Assembly (NCBI GenBank): GCA_963751355.1
Contig: CAVVVS010000083.1
Coordinates: 9,566-73,565, forward strand
Length of the DNA stretch: 64,000 bases
Direction: 5' to 3'
From: CAVVVS01 sp963751355
Lineage (GTDB): Bacteria; Bacteroidota; Ignavibacteria; Ignavibacteriales; Ignavibacteriaceae
Shown: piece by piece, positions 56,699 through 64,000 of the stretch
Layout of the letters: each line of letters begins with the position of its first letter
Numbering within the stretch: position 1 is the first letter of the stretch
Notes under the pieces: generated by a model
The model's input: only the letters and a program-made list of their open reading frames with translations
Told to the model about the DNA's origin: nothing
Database searches by the model: none
Made by a program: the position numbers and the translations under genes

Positions 56699-59164
56699 AT
56701 GTTCGCTGAAATAGTATTTCCTCTTCCGTTTAGAAAAGCATTCACGTATTCGATTCCCGGGGAGCTTGAACCTTTTGCCGCGATCGGAGTGAGAGCAGTT
56801 GCGCCTTTCGGTAAGAGAACGTTAACCGGTTTTATTATTAATGTTGTTGGTAAAACAATGGTTAAAGAAAAGATAAAACCTGTATCTGACATACTCGATG
56901 AAGTTCCGATATTCGGGACAAATGAACTCGAATTTTACTCCTGGTTGGCAGATTACTACCTGTCTTCGTTAGGCGAAGCATTAAAACTTGCAGTGCCTTA
57001 CGGATTGGAAGTTGAATCAAAAAGGAAGATCATAAGTGACCCGGATATATGTTTTAAGCTTTGGGAAAAAGAAAAGGGAAAAGATTCAATTCGTGTTAAG
57101 GTTTTAAAAATATTATCCGACCGGGAAGAAACGAATTTTAATTATCTTCAAAAGCTTGTTAAGAAAAAGAATATTTATTCCGTATTGCGAAACCTGGAAA
57201 AAAGCGGAGCAATTTCTATACTGGATGAAATAGAAGGTGCAAAGGTAAAAATTAAAAAAGAAAAATACATTAAACTTTCAAAATCAATCGGGGAGGTATA
57301 TTCTTTTTTACCGGAAATAGAAATCAGATCGCCGAAGCAGGTAAGAATTCTTCTGGAATTACTGTCAAAGAAGGGGAAAGCGGTTTCGTTAAAAAATTTA
57401 TTAAAGAAATCCGAAGCAGGAAATTCATCCGTCGACTCACTCGCAAAAAAAGGAATAATCGAAATTATTGAAAAAGAAGTTGACAGAAGATTTACGGAAT
57501 ATTATTCTGAAGAGCATACCGACCTGGTTTTAACCGAACAACAGAATCTTGTCTTTAACACAGTTTCAAAAAAATTGGATGAGAAAAAATTTCAAACATA
57601 TCTTTTGCACGGAGTTACTGGTAGCGGTAAGACGCAGGTTTATATTGAACTAGTAAAAAAAGTTTTAACTGCTGGAAAAACCGCTTTAATTCTTGTCCCG
57701 GAAATTTCTTTAACTCCTCAAATTACATCGAGATTAGTAAATAATTTCGGCGATTTGGTAACGATACAGCACAGCCGCATGTCGCTCGGAGAGCGATATG
57801 ATTCATGGCGCAAAATTTTAAATGGGAAATCAAAGGTTGTTATAGGTGCGCGCTCGGCATTGTTTGCTCCTTTAAAGGATTTGGGAATTATTGTAATCGA
57901 CGAAGAACATGACTCAAGCTATAAACAATTCGAGTCGGTCCCTAAATATAATGCCCGCGATGCGGCGATCGTTCTCGGAAAAATAAATAATTGTCCCGTA
58001 CTGCTAGGTTCCGCTACCCCTTCAATTGAAAGTATGTATAATGCAAAAACCGGGAAATATACTCTTTTGTCCTTACCAAAAAGGATCGACGATGCAAAAA
58101 TGCCGAAGATCGAACTAGTCAATATTGCAATCGAACGGAAAAAGAAAAAAATGGAGAATGTTTTTTCAAAAATTTTACTCGACAAAATTGAGGACAGGCT
58201 GAAAAAAGGAGAGGCAATAATTATCCTCCAAAACAGGCGGGGATTTTCTACACAAATTTATTGTGAAGATTGCGGTGAAATAGAAAGCTGTGAAAATTGT
58301 AGTGTGCCGATGGTATATCACATAAATCAGAATTATTTGCAGTGCCATTATTGCGGATTGACAAAAAAAGTACCGAACGCATGTACGCACTGCGGTTCGT
58401 TATCGATAAAATATTTTGGTACCGGAACAGAACGGGTGGAGGATGAACTTGAATTTTATTTCCCCAGCGCGAGAATAAAGAGGATAGATTCGGATTCGAT
58501 TTCCAGGAAATCATCACTGAGTAAAATACTGTTTGAATTCAGTAAAGGTGATATCGATATCCTGGTAGGCACACAGATGGTTTCTAAGGGATTGGATTTT
58601 TCACGGGTAACACTGGTCGGTGTTATCTCTGCTGAAACTACACTCTGGCTTCCCGATTTCCGCGCAGATGAAAGGACTTTCCAATTGCTAACGCAGGTTG
58701 CGGGAAGAGCCGGAAGGAGTAAAGTTGAGGGGGAGGTAATGATTCAAACCCAGAATGAAAAACATTTCGCCCTGCAGAAAGTTCTGCAGAATGATTATGA
58801 GGGATTTTATAATAAAGAAATAATAGACCGTGAAAAAACAGGTTATCCGCCTTTTACGAGATTATGTTTAGTGGAAACAAAAGACCAGGATGAGGGGAAA
58901 GCTAAAGGCGCTATCAACGATTTTTATAAAGAACTTGTTCCGTACAGCAAATGGTTAAAAATTTCACAACCGACCACTGCAATAATTGCCAGATTAAAAG
59001 GGAATTATCGCTTTCATATTTTGATAAAAAGCCAAAAGGATATTGATCCGGGTGGGGCTATTTTGCATAAAGCCGTTTTAAACTCATTCGTAGAGTTCAA
59101 TAGAAAATCCCGCTACCGTGATGTTAAATTGTTGTATAATGTGGATCCGCAGAGTATAATGTAA
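56699..59164 (+). CDS. priA: primosomal protein N', replication restart helicase
   Basis: An 821-residue SF2 DNA helicase. N-terminal DNA-binding domain (about 1-110), Walker A GVTGSGKTQVY, DEEHDSSYKQ (motif II), GSATPSIES (motif III), and a zinc region with paired cysteines (CEDCGEIESCENC, CHYCG, CTHCG). The helicase core ends with ETTLWLPDFRADERTFQLL and QVAGRAGR. PriA restarts collapsed replication forks. Full length and intact. Confidence 0.97.
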   Translation: MFAEIVFPLPFRKAFTYSIPGELEPFAAIGVRAVAPFGKRTLTGFIINVVGKTMVKEKIKPVSDILDEVPIFGTNELEFYSWLADYYLSSLGEALKLAVPYGLEVESKRKIISDPDICFKLWEKEKGKDSIRVKVLKILSDREETNFNYLQKLVKKKNIYSVLRNLEKSGAISILDEIEGAKVKIKKEKYIKLSKSIGEVYSFLPEIEIRSPKQVRILLELLSKKGKAVSLKNLLKKSEAGNSSVDSLAKKGIIEIIEKEVDRRFTEYYSEEHTDLVLTEQQNLVFNTVSKKLDEKKFQTYLLHGVTGSGKTQVYIELVKKVLTAGKTALILVPEISLTPQITSRLVNNFGDLVTIQHSRMSLGERYDSWRKILNGKSKVVIGARSALFAPLKDLGIIVIDEEHDSSYKQFESVPKYNARDAAIVLGKINNCPVLLGSATPSIESMYNAKTGKYTLLSLPKRIDDAKMPKIELVNIAIERKKKKMENVFSKILLDKIEDRLKKGEAIIILQNRRGFSTQIYCEDCGEIESCENCSVPMVYHINQNYLQCHYCGLTKKVPNACTHCGSLSIKYFGTGTERVEDELEFYFPSARIKRIDSDSISRKSSLSKILFEFSKGDIDILVGTQMVSKGLDFSRVTLVGVISAETTLWLPDFRADERTFQLLTQVAGRAGRSKVEGEVMIQTQNEKHFALQKVLQNDYEGFYNKEIIDREKTGYPPFTRLCLVETKDQDEGKAKGAINDFYKELVPYSKWLKISQPTTAIIARLKGNYRFHILIKSQKDIDPGGAILHKAVLNSFVEFNRKSRYRDVKLLYNVDPQSIM

Positions 59165-59196
59165 AAAAGTAAAAATGTAAAATTATTTGTAAAACC

Positions 59197-59217
59197 CACT
59201 TTAGAAGTGAGTCTCAC
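59197..59217 (+). repeat. REP-like repeat, left copy
   Basis: A short hairpin (CACTT-TAG-AAGTG) followed by AGTCTCAC, 27 bases before the transposase start. The reverse complement of the right copy has the same layout (CACCTTAAAGGTG followed by AGTCTCA). Two related, inverted elements at both sides of a RAYT gene are what is expected for REP elements of this transposase. Confidence 0.6.
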
Positions 59218-59243
59218 GTAGGTATTTAGTATTAGGAAATAAT

Positions 59244-59699
59244 ATGGCAAAAAGAAATATTAAATTCATAAAGGATCGATTTTACCATATCTATAATTGC
59301 GGATACAACAGGGATAAAATATTTTATGAAAGTGAAAATTACTTATTCTTATTAAGAAAAATTCAGAAGTACACAGAAAAGTTTAACATCTCATTGCTTG
59401 CTTATTGTTTAATGCCAAACCATTACCATTTCTTATTCAGGCAAGACTCAGATCAAAAAGTGAATAAATTCTAGCAGCATGTTTTTAACTCATATACAAA
59501 AACAATAAATAAAAGATATGATTGCAGCGGTACTTTATTTGATGGTAGCTTTAAAACAAATATTGTTGAAGACATCGATTATAAGAAAGAGTTGTGCAGA
59601 TACATTCACCGTAATCCTATCGATGATGGCTTGGTAAAAAATATTGATGAGTGGCAGTACTCAAATTATCTAGAGTGGGTCGGTTTAAGAAATTATTGA
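59244..59699 (+). pseudogene. REP-associated tyrosine transposase (Y1/IS200-like), broken by TAG
   Basis: A Y1-type transposase/RAYT frame of 151 codons cut by an in-frame TAG at 59472-59474. The first part has FIKDRFYHIYNCGYNRDKIF and the HuH motif MPNHYHFLF; the frame continues after the stop with the expected family core (VFNSYTKTINKRYDC, GTLFDGSFKTN, LCRYIHRNPIDDGLVKN) and the proposed catalytic Tyr in FNSYTK. A single change of a TTG leucine codon would explain the TAG. The rest is undamaged, so inactivation is recent. Flanked by inverted REP-like repeats. Confidence 0.85.
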
Positions 59700-59746
59700 A
59701 AAAATATTTAGAGAGTATGTGAATAAAAAATGTAATAAAATTAAAA

Positions 59747-59775
59747 ATGAGACTCACCTTTAAGGTGAATCTCAT
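59747..59775 (+). repeat. REP-like repeat, right copy (near-perfect palindrome)
   Basis: A 29-base near-perfect palindrome: ATGAGAC-TCACCTT-T-AAGGTGA-ATCTCAT, with one mismatched pair in the outer arms. Inverted relative to the left copy. It lies between the transposase relic and the convergent Yip1 gene (11 bases from its end) and could also end transcription from both sides. Confidence 0.65.
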
Positions 59776-59785
59776 ATAAAATAAA

Positions 59786-60610
59786 TTAACCTGCTAAAAA
59801 TTTTAAAAACGGAACTGCTTTGCCTAATCCAAATACAATCAATCCCCAGACAATCCATAAACCGAAAACCATTACATAATATTTGGTTGTAGAAGCGGCT
59901 TTGAACATTTTAGCCAAGCCGATACTGAGAACGATAAATGCCCAGATGGAGATGATATCAATCTTAGCCAATAAAAATCCCATTAGGGTAGATTTATCGG
60001 CATTCATGAAAGAAGCTAGGCTAATATCCGACAGCATTTTCCCCATCAATAGAGAAATTATGGCGGCAAGTACAACCTGTATGATAGCAATATACGAAGT
60101 CATACCGTATGCAACCAAAGCCGAATTATAATTCCCTTCCCCCTTAAAAGCAAAACGGCTAAATAAAAAGTACACCCCCGAAACAATAAAAAAGACTATG
60201 AAACCGAAGATAATGATACCTACAGCCTGCATAATCATAGCAACAGGAGTTCTTCCTTTATCAAGGTTATCCTGAATTCTATTCATTTGTTCATTTGCCT
60301 GATCCTGTGTCATTTGTCCTTTGGCAACAGCATCATTCATTGTTTTTTCTATTCGCTGCAATTGTTTTTGCTTCACCTGGTAGTATATCTCGCTGTTGCT
60401 CAACACTAAAAATTGAGTGGCAATTATAATAACCAATAAAATTGATAGAGGTAATAGCCAGTCAATCGTTCTAGGAGGAAATTCAGACATTTTTTTAAAT
60501 GTATTTCCCGGATCGGTGAATATGCCTATAAGTTTATCACTGTGGCTGAGTTCTTGTCCCGGTGGGTTTTCACTTTCTGCGGTGATTTCCGGAGTATCAG
60601 TGTTATCCAT
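59786..60610 (-). CDS. Yip1-family membrane protein
   Basis: A 274-residue integral membrane protein with about five hydrophobic segments (about 46-68, 122-150, 160-188, 205-225 and 240-265) and a Yip1-like start, LIGIFTDPGNTFKKMSEFPP. Bacterial Yip1 proteins have no proven role. A charged stretch (about 78-115) between the first two helices looks helical and cytoplasmic. Confidence 0.82.
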   Translation of the reverse strand: MDNTDTPEITAESENPPGQELSHSDKLIGIFTDPGNTFKKMSEFPPRTIDWLLPLSILLVIIIATQFLVLSNSEIYYQVKQKQLQRIEKTMNDAVAKGQMTQDQANEQMNRIQDNLDKGRTPVAMIMQAVGIIIFGFIVFFIVSGVYFLFSRFAFKGEGNYNSALVAYGMTSYIAIIQVVLAAIISLLMGKMLSDISLASFMNADKSTLMGFLLAKIDIISIWAFIVLSIGLAKMFKAASTTKYYVMVFGLWIVWGLIVFGLGKAVPFLKFLAG

Positions 60611-60818
60611 AACTCTCTCCTCATAAATTATTTTGGAATGGTAATAAAAAGTATTTATACTTTACCCAAAACGCAATAAAAAAATCAGTGTTTTCTCAAC
60701 ATTTATTTACATTTTTTTGAATTTGATCAAATGAACCGTTTATTTTGTATTAGGTTTTAAATACGAAAAGCAGAATAGTTAACATTAATCTTAATTTGTA
60801 CTTTTTTTAGGAATTAGA

Positions 60819-62192
60819 ATGAAAACAATAATAGAACCTTTTAAAATAAAATCGGTTGAGCCGATTCATTTTACTACAGAAGAAGAAAGAGTTAAAATTT
60901 TGAAAGAAGCGGGATATAACCCGTTTTTAGTTCATGCCGAACAAGTTATTATCGATCTTTTGACGGACAGCGGAACTTCGGCTATGAGTGCAAAGCAATG
61001 GGCCGGAATCATGGACGGTGATGAGTCGTATGCCGGATCAAAGAGTTTTTACCGTTTTGAAGAAGCGGTAAAAAAAATTACGGGGATGAAACATATTATC
61101 CCGACACATCAGGGAAGAGCTGCTGAAAAAATCATTTTTTTCATAACAGCACGAAAAGGGAAATATATACCAAACAATACTCATTTCGATACTACCCGTG
61201 CTAATATTGAATTTACGGGAGCGGAAGCGGAAGATCTCCTTAACGAAACGGGTAAACACCCTGAAATTCGTGCTGATTTTAAAGGTGATATGGATGTCGA
61301 AAAATTAGAGGCGTTTATTATTGAAAAAGGAAAAGAAAATATACCTCTTTGTATGCTGACAGTTACCAATAATTCCGGCGGGGGGCAACCTGTTTCGATG
61401 AAAAATATTCGTGAAGTTAAAGAGGTTTGCAAGAAGTACGGTATTCCGCTTTTCCTTGACGCATGCAGATTCGCGGAAAATGCTTATTTTATTAAAAAGA
61501 GGGAACCGGGTTATTCTGATAAGTCCGTTTTGGAAATAGCCCGTGAAATGTTTTCTTACGCAGACGGCGCAACTATGAGTGCTAAAAAAGATGCACTTGT
61601 AAATATCGGCGGATTTCTAGCGTTAAACGATGATGAACTGGCTATGCAGTGCAGAAATCTTTTAATAGTTACGGAGGGATTTCCCACTTACGGTGGATTA
61701 GCCGGTCGTGATCTTGAAGCTGTTGCGCAGGGATTGGAAGAGGTAGTTGATGAACATTATCTCGAATATCGAATTAGAAGTGTGGAATATTTAGGAGAAA
61801 AATTAGTTGCAGCCGGTGTTCCTATTATTGAACCACCGGGTGGTCATGCCATTTATATTGATGCAAAAAGATTTTTGCCGGACATTCCGCAGGAACAATT
61901 TCCAGGGCAGGCAATTGTATGTGCTTTATATTTGGAAGGAGGAATAAGATCGGTGGAAATAGGCAGTGTTATGTTCGGGAAATATGATAAGAACGGTAAA
62001 CTTATTCCCCCGCCGATGGAGCTTGTCAGGCTGGCAATTCCGAGAAGAGTTTATACGCAAAGTCATATCGATTATGTGCTCGAAGTAATTTTAGAGGTAT
62101 TTAAAAAAAGAGACTCACTTAAAGGTTTAAAAATAGTATATGAAGCGCCGATGCTGAGACATTTTACTGCCCGATTCGAAGAGATAAATTAA
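60819..62192 (+). CDS. tnaA: tryptophanase
   Basis: A 457-residue PLP beta-eliminating lyase that splits tryptophan to indole, pyruvate and ammonia. The PLP lysine is K257 (TMSAKKDALVN). The overall sequence resembles tyrosine phenol-lyase in many places (SGTSAMSAKQWAGIMDGDES, GGLAGRDLEA), but the positions that separate the two are tryptophanase-like: Asp (D124) in HFDTTRAN, Ile in GIRSVEIG where tyrosine phenol-lyase has the essential Arg, and His in LRHFTARF where it has Phe. Start ATG 60819 with AGGAATTAGA upstream. A tnaC-type leader was not seen. Confidence 0.87.
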   Translation: MKTIIEPFKIKSVEPIHFTTEEERVKILKEAGYNPFLVHAEQVIIDLLTDSGTSAMSAKQWAGIMDGDESYAGSKSFYRFEEAVKKITGMKHIIPTHQGRAAEKIIFFITARKGKYIPNNTHFDTTRANIEFTGAEAEDLLNETGKHPEIRADFKGDMDVEKLEAFIIEKGKENIPLCMLTVTNNSGGGQPVSMKNIREVKEVCKKYGIPLFLDACRFAENAYFIKKREPGYSDKSVLEIAREMFSYADGATMSAKKDALVNIGGFLALNDDELAMQCRNLLIVTEGFPTYGGLAGRDLEAVAQGLEEVVDEHYLEYRIRSVEYLGEKLVAAGVPIIEPPGGHAIYIDAKRFLPDIPQEQFPGQAIVCALYLEGGIRSVEIGSVMFGKYDKNGKLIPPPMELVRLAIPRRVYTQSHIDYVLEVILEVFKKRDSLKGLKIVYEAPMLRHFTARFEEIN

Positions 62193-62201
62193 AAAGGAAT
62201 T

Positions 62202-63035
62202 ATGCCGGGAATGAAAATAAAAAAGCAATACAGCTATACTAACAAAAGACAAATTTGGCGGTTATTACCGACCGGTACGGGAAAATTACTAATCGAAGAC
62301 CGGAATATAAATTCTAAAGATGTATACTTTAACTGTCTCGATTTAAATTCCGGAAAAAAAATGTTCCAAAATTTTCAACTGGAAGAGAAATCATGGGTTG
62401 GCATTGAGGCAGTACATAAAGATATTATATTCTTCCATAAATATGTTAAACCCGACATGCCGGGTCATACCGGTATAATTGCTTTCGATATAACCGGCAA
62501 GAATGTGATTTGGTCGACCGATGATTATGTTTTCCTGTTTATATTAAATGATAAATTATACTGCTATAAACCTTCATTTGAGGGGAGGAAATTTTTTATC
62601 CTCGATTACAATACCGGCGAGCTGCTGAATGAGCTAGGTGACGAGGCAGAGGCAATAAATGAGAAGCGAAATGAATCATTAAATGATAAACAGTTTAAAA
62701 ACTATTCATTTCCAGAACCTTTCAACGCAAATGATCAGAAGGATCTTGAAATTTCTAAAATCTTTCAAAATGTGAGGGAAAATCATCTTATTTCCGGACA
62801 AATTGAACATGTTAAAAAAAACGGATTATTGTTTTTTAATTATCACGAGGTAAACGATAACGGAAGTTTTAAGAACATATTTAATGTCATTGAAATTCTG
62901 TCCGGATTGACTATTTTTGATTTAGTGCTCGACAAGGAAACTAGAGTACTGATTCCGGATTCCTTTTTCATTTTGAATAATCTTATCTTTTTGTTGAAAG
63001 AAAAGACAAACTTAATTGTTTGTTCAATGGGGTGA
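62202..63035 (+). CDS. DUF4905-like protein
   Basis: A 277-residue protein of a Bacteroidota-type unknown family (DUF4905). Repeated strands such as VIWSTDDYVFLFILNDKLYC and FILDYNTGELLNELGDEAEA suggest a beta-propeller-like or PQQ-like repeat layout. No signal peptide or catalytic motif is seen. It starts 9 bases after the tryptophanase and is probably cotranscribed. Confidence 0.72.
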   Translation: MPGMKIKKQYSYTNKRQIWRLLPTGTGKLLIEDRNINSKDVYFNCLDLNSGKKMFQNFQLEEKSWVGIEAVHKDIIFFHKYVKPDMPGHTGIIAFDITGKNVIWSTDDYVFLFILNDKLYCYKPSFEGRKFFILDYNTGELLNELGDEAEAINEKRNESLNDKQFKNYSFPEPFNANDQKDLEISKIFQNVRENHLISGQIEHVKKNGLLFFNYHEVNDNGSFKNIFNVIEILSGLTIFDLVLDKETRVLIPDSFFILNNLIFLLKEKTNLIVCSMG

Positions 63036-63254
63036 AAATATTTATCTGGTGTAACAAAAACTTCTAATAGTCGAAGTTATCTATTCGAACAGGAGTCACA
63101 TGCTTCACTTTAGCAAAATAATATATTAATTTAAATTGTTACTGACATTTTACTCGATGAATATGTAAACAAACGATGCAAAATAGTGCAAAATTAAGAT
63201 TTTTTTAATTCATTAGCGCATTAGGGGAATTTGATAATTTAAATCGAGGTAAGT

Positions 63255-63836
63255 ATGGAGCTCACAGAAGAAGAAAAGGGAGTGCTTATATTCGCTGCAC
63301 GAGATTCAATTCGTTCTCTTTTCGGAAACACTCCGGAACCTATCATTAACTACGACTTTTACCCTCATTTAAAACAAAAAGGAGCCGGGGCTTTCGTAAC
63401 GATTACAATCAAAAATAACCTCCGGGGATGTATCGGCTATATAACATCAAACTTTACACTTTACGAAACGGTATGTGATGCATCAAAACAAGCTGCAATG
63501 AATGATCCGAGATTTCCCCCTCTAAGCAAGGAAGAAAATGAGCAAATAAATATTGAAATATCCGTATTATCGCAGTCGGTACATATTAACAATTATGAAG
63601 AAATTGTACCGGGATTGCATGGATTGATTCTTGAAGAGGGAAATTACAGAGGTGTTTTACTTCCGCAGGTTGCTACAGAAAATAATTATACCCTGCCTCA
63701 ATTTCTGGAGGCTCTTTGTCTGAAAGCAGGGTTACCGCCGGATGAATGGGAAAAGGGGATGCTAAACATCTATTCGTTCACCGCAACGGTTTTTTCTGAA
63801 TTAGGCAGGAGAAAGAAAACTTATGAGCGTAATTAG
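63255..63836 (+). CDS. AMMECR1-family protein (AmmeMemoRadiSam component A)
   Basis: A 193-residue AMMECR1 protein. The family core is RGCIGYITSNFTLYETVCDA, followed by FPPLSKEENEQINIEISVLS and VLLPQVATENN. Paired with the MEMO gene that starts within its last codons, it forms the A and B parts of the AmmeMemoRadiSam set, whose biochemical task is still poorly defined. Full length. Confidence 0.93.
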   Translation: MELTEEEKGVLIFAARDSIRSLFGNTPEPIINYDFYPHLKQKGAGAFVTITIKNNLRGCIGYITSNFTLYETVCDASKQAAMNDPRFPPLSKEENEQINIEISVLSQSVHINNYEEIVPGLHGLILEEGNYRGVLLPQVATENNYTLPQFLEALCLKAGLPPDEWEKGMLNIYSFTATVFSELGRRKKTYERN

Positions 63837-64000
63837 AAAACCTGCCGTGGCAGGTACTTTTTATCCGGAAAATCCCGATGAGTTGAAAAATGAATTAAAA
63901 TTACTGCTGTCACTGGTGCAATCTTCTTTGGGACCGAAAAATATTACGGGAGTAGTTTCGCCTCACGCCGGATACATTTATTCAGCAGCAGACGATGCGT
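63823..64000 (+). CDS. MEMO1-family protein, 3' end outside window
   Basis: The frame opens with MSVIRKPAVAGTFYPENPDE and continues to GVVSPHAGYIYS, the family core with the conserved His of the MEMO/AmmeMemoRadiSam protein B family. It begins 14 bases inside the end of the AMMECR1 gene and runs off the right edge of the window. These proteins are distantly related to extradiol dioxygenases and bind metal. Confidence 0.93.
   Translation, partial: MSVIRKPAVAGTFYPENPDELKNELKLLLSLVQSSLGPKNITGVVSPHAGYIYSAADDA

Noticed and set aside
60819..62192. Calling the lyase tyrosine phenol-lyase
   Set aside because: The essential Arg, Thr and Phe of that enzyme are replaced by the tryptophanase residues Ile, Asp and His.

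Overview
The window reads as AT-rich chromosomal DNA of a member of the Bacteroidota/Chlorobi lineage, most probably an ignavibacterium. The clearest marker is the C-terminal secretion signal of the large secreted protein at 39036-42149 (core YQNYPNPFNPETTI), the type IX sorting domain style typical of Ignavibacteria. A DUF4905 protein and a Yip1 membrane protein fit the same lineage. Most starts have a good Shine-Dalgarno (AGGAGG-like). No rRNA, tRNA or CRISPR array was recognised.

The centrepiece is a reverse-strand locus of about 30 kb (3060-33368) encoding an extracellular contractile injection system (eCIS, Afp/PVC-like phage-tail-derived particle). In transcription order it holds: one long sheath, one tube, a gp26-like Zn-knuckle baseplate protein, a disordered protein, a Pvc16-type terminator with TIG domains, the AAA+ ATPase, a small unknown, the tube-initiator/hub protein, a LysM adaptor, a gp27-like hub, a gp5/gpV-like spike, a PAAR-like tip, gp25, two gpJ-like wedge proteins, a gpI-like protein and a 1148-residue beta-helix protein. 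A downstream block then carries likely cargo or accessory genes: a 246-residue protein, a DUF4157 protein with a Het-C/phospholipase-C-like C-terminus, a membrane-anchored four-module PKD-like protein, a 180-residue protein sharing an N-terminal motif with the ATPase, an AvrRpt2-like papain-fold protease and a secreted unknown. Many of the genes overlap by 1-8 bases, so most of the locus is probably a few long transcripts. Just upstream lie a 78-residue possible DNA-binding protein and a sigma-54-activator-like regulator with an altered GAFTGA loop. No Afp13-like fibre and no long tape-measure gene was recognised.

Left of the eCIS are the end of an acyl-ACP thioesterase gene and a MocR-type regulator. 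Right of it (35-50 kb) is a secreted and carbohydrate-active stretch: a GH3 enzyme with PA14, a type-IX-secreted hydrolase-like protein, a DUF697 membrane protein, a PCu(A)C/SCO1 copper-delivery pair, a PflX-type radical SAM protein, a DJ-1/PfpI protein and a GH20 hexosaminidase. The stretch 49.9-52.2 kb is gene-poor with small, uncertain or decayed genes.

The right end (52-64 kb) is mostly housekeeping: a nitrilase/GNAT pair, lysA, an LD-carboxypeptidase, priA, a REP-associated transposase broken by an in-frame TAG and bracketed by inverted REP-like repeats, a Yip1 protein, a tryptophanase with diagnostic tryptophanase residues, a DUF4905 protein, and the AMMECR1 and MEMO genes, the last cut by the window edge.
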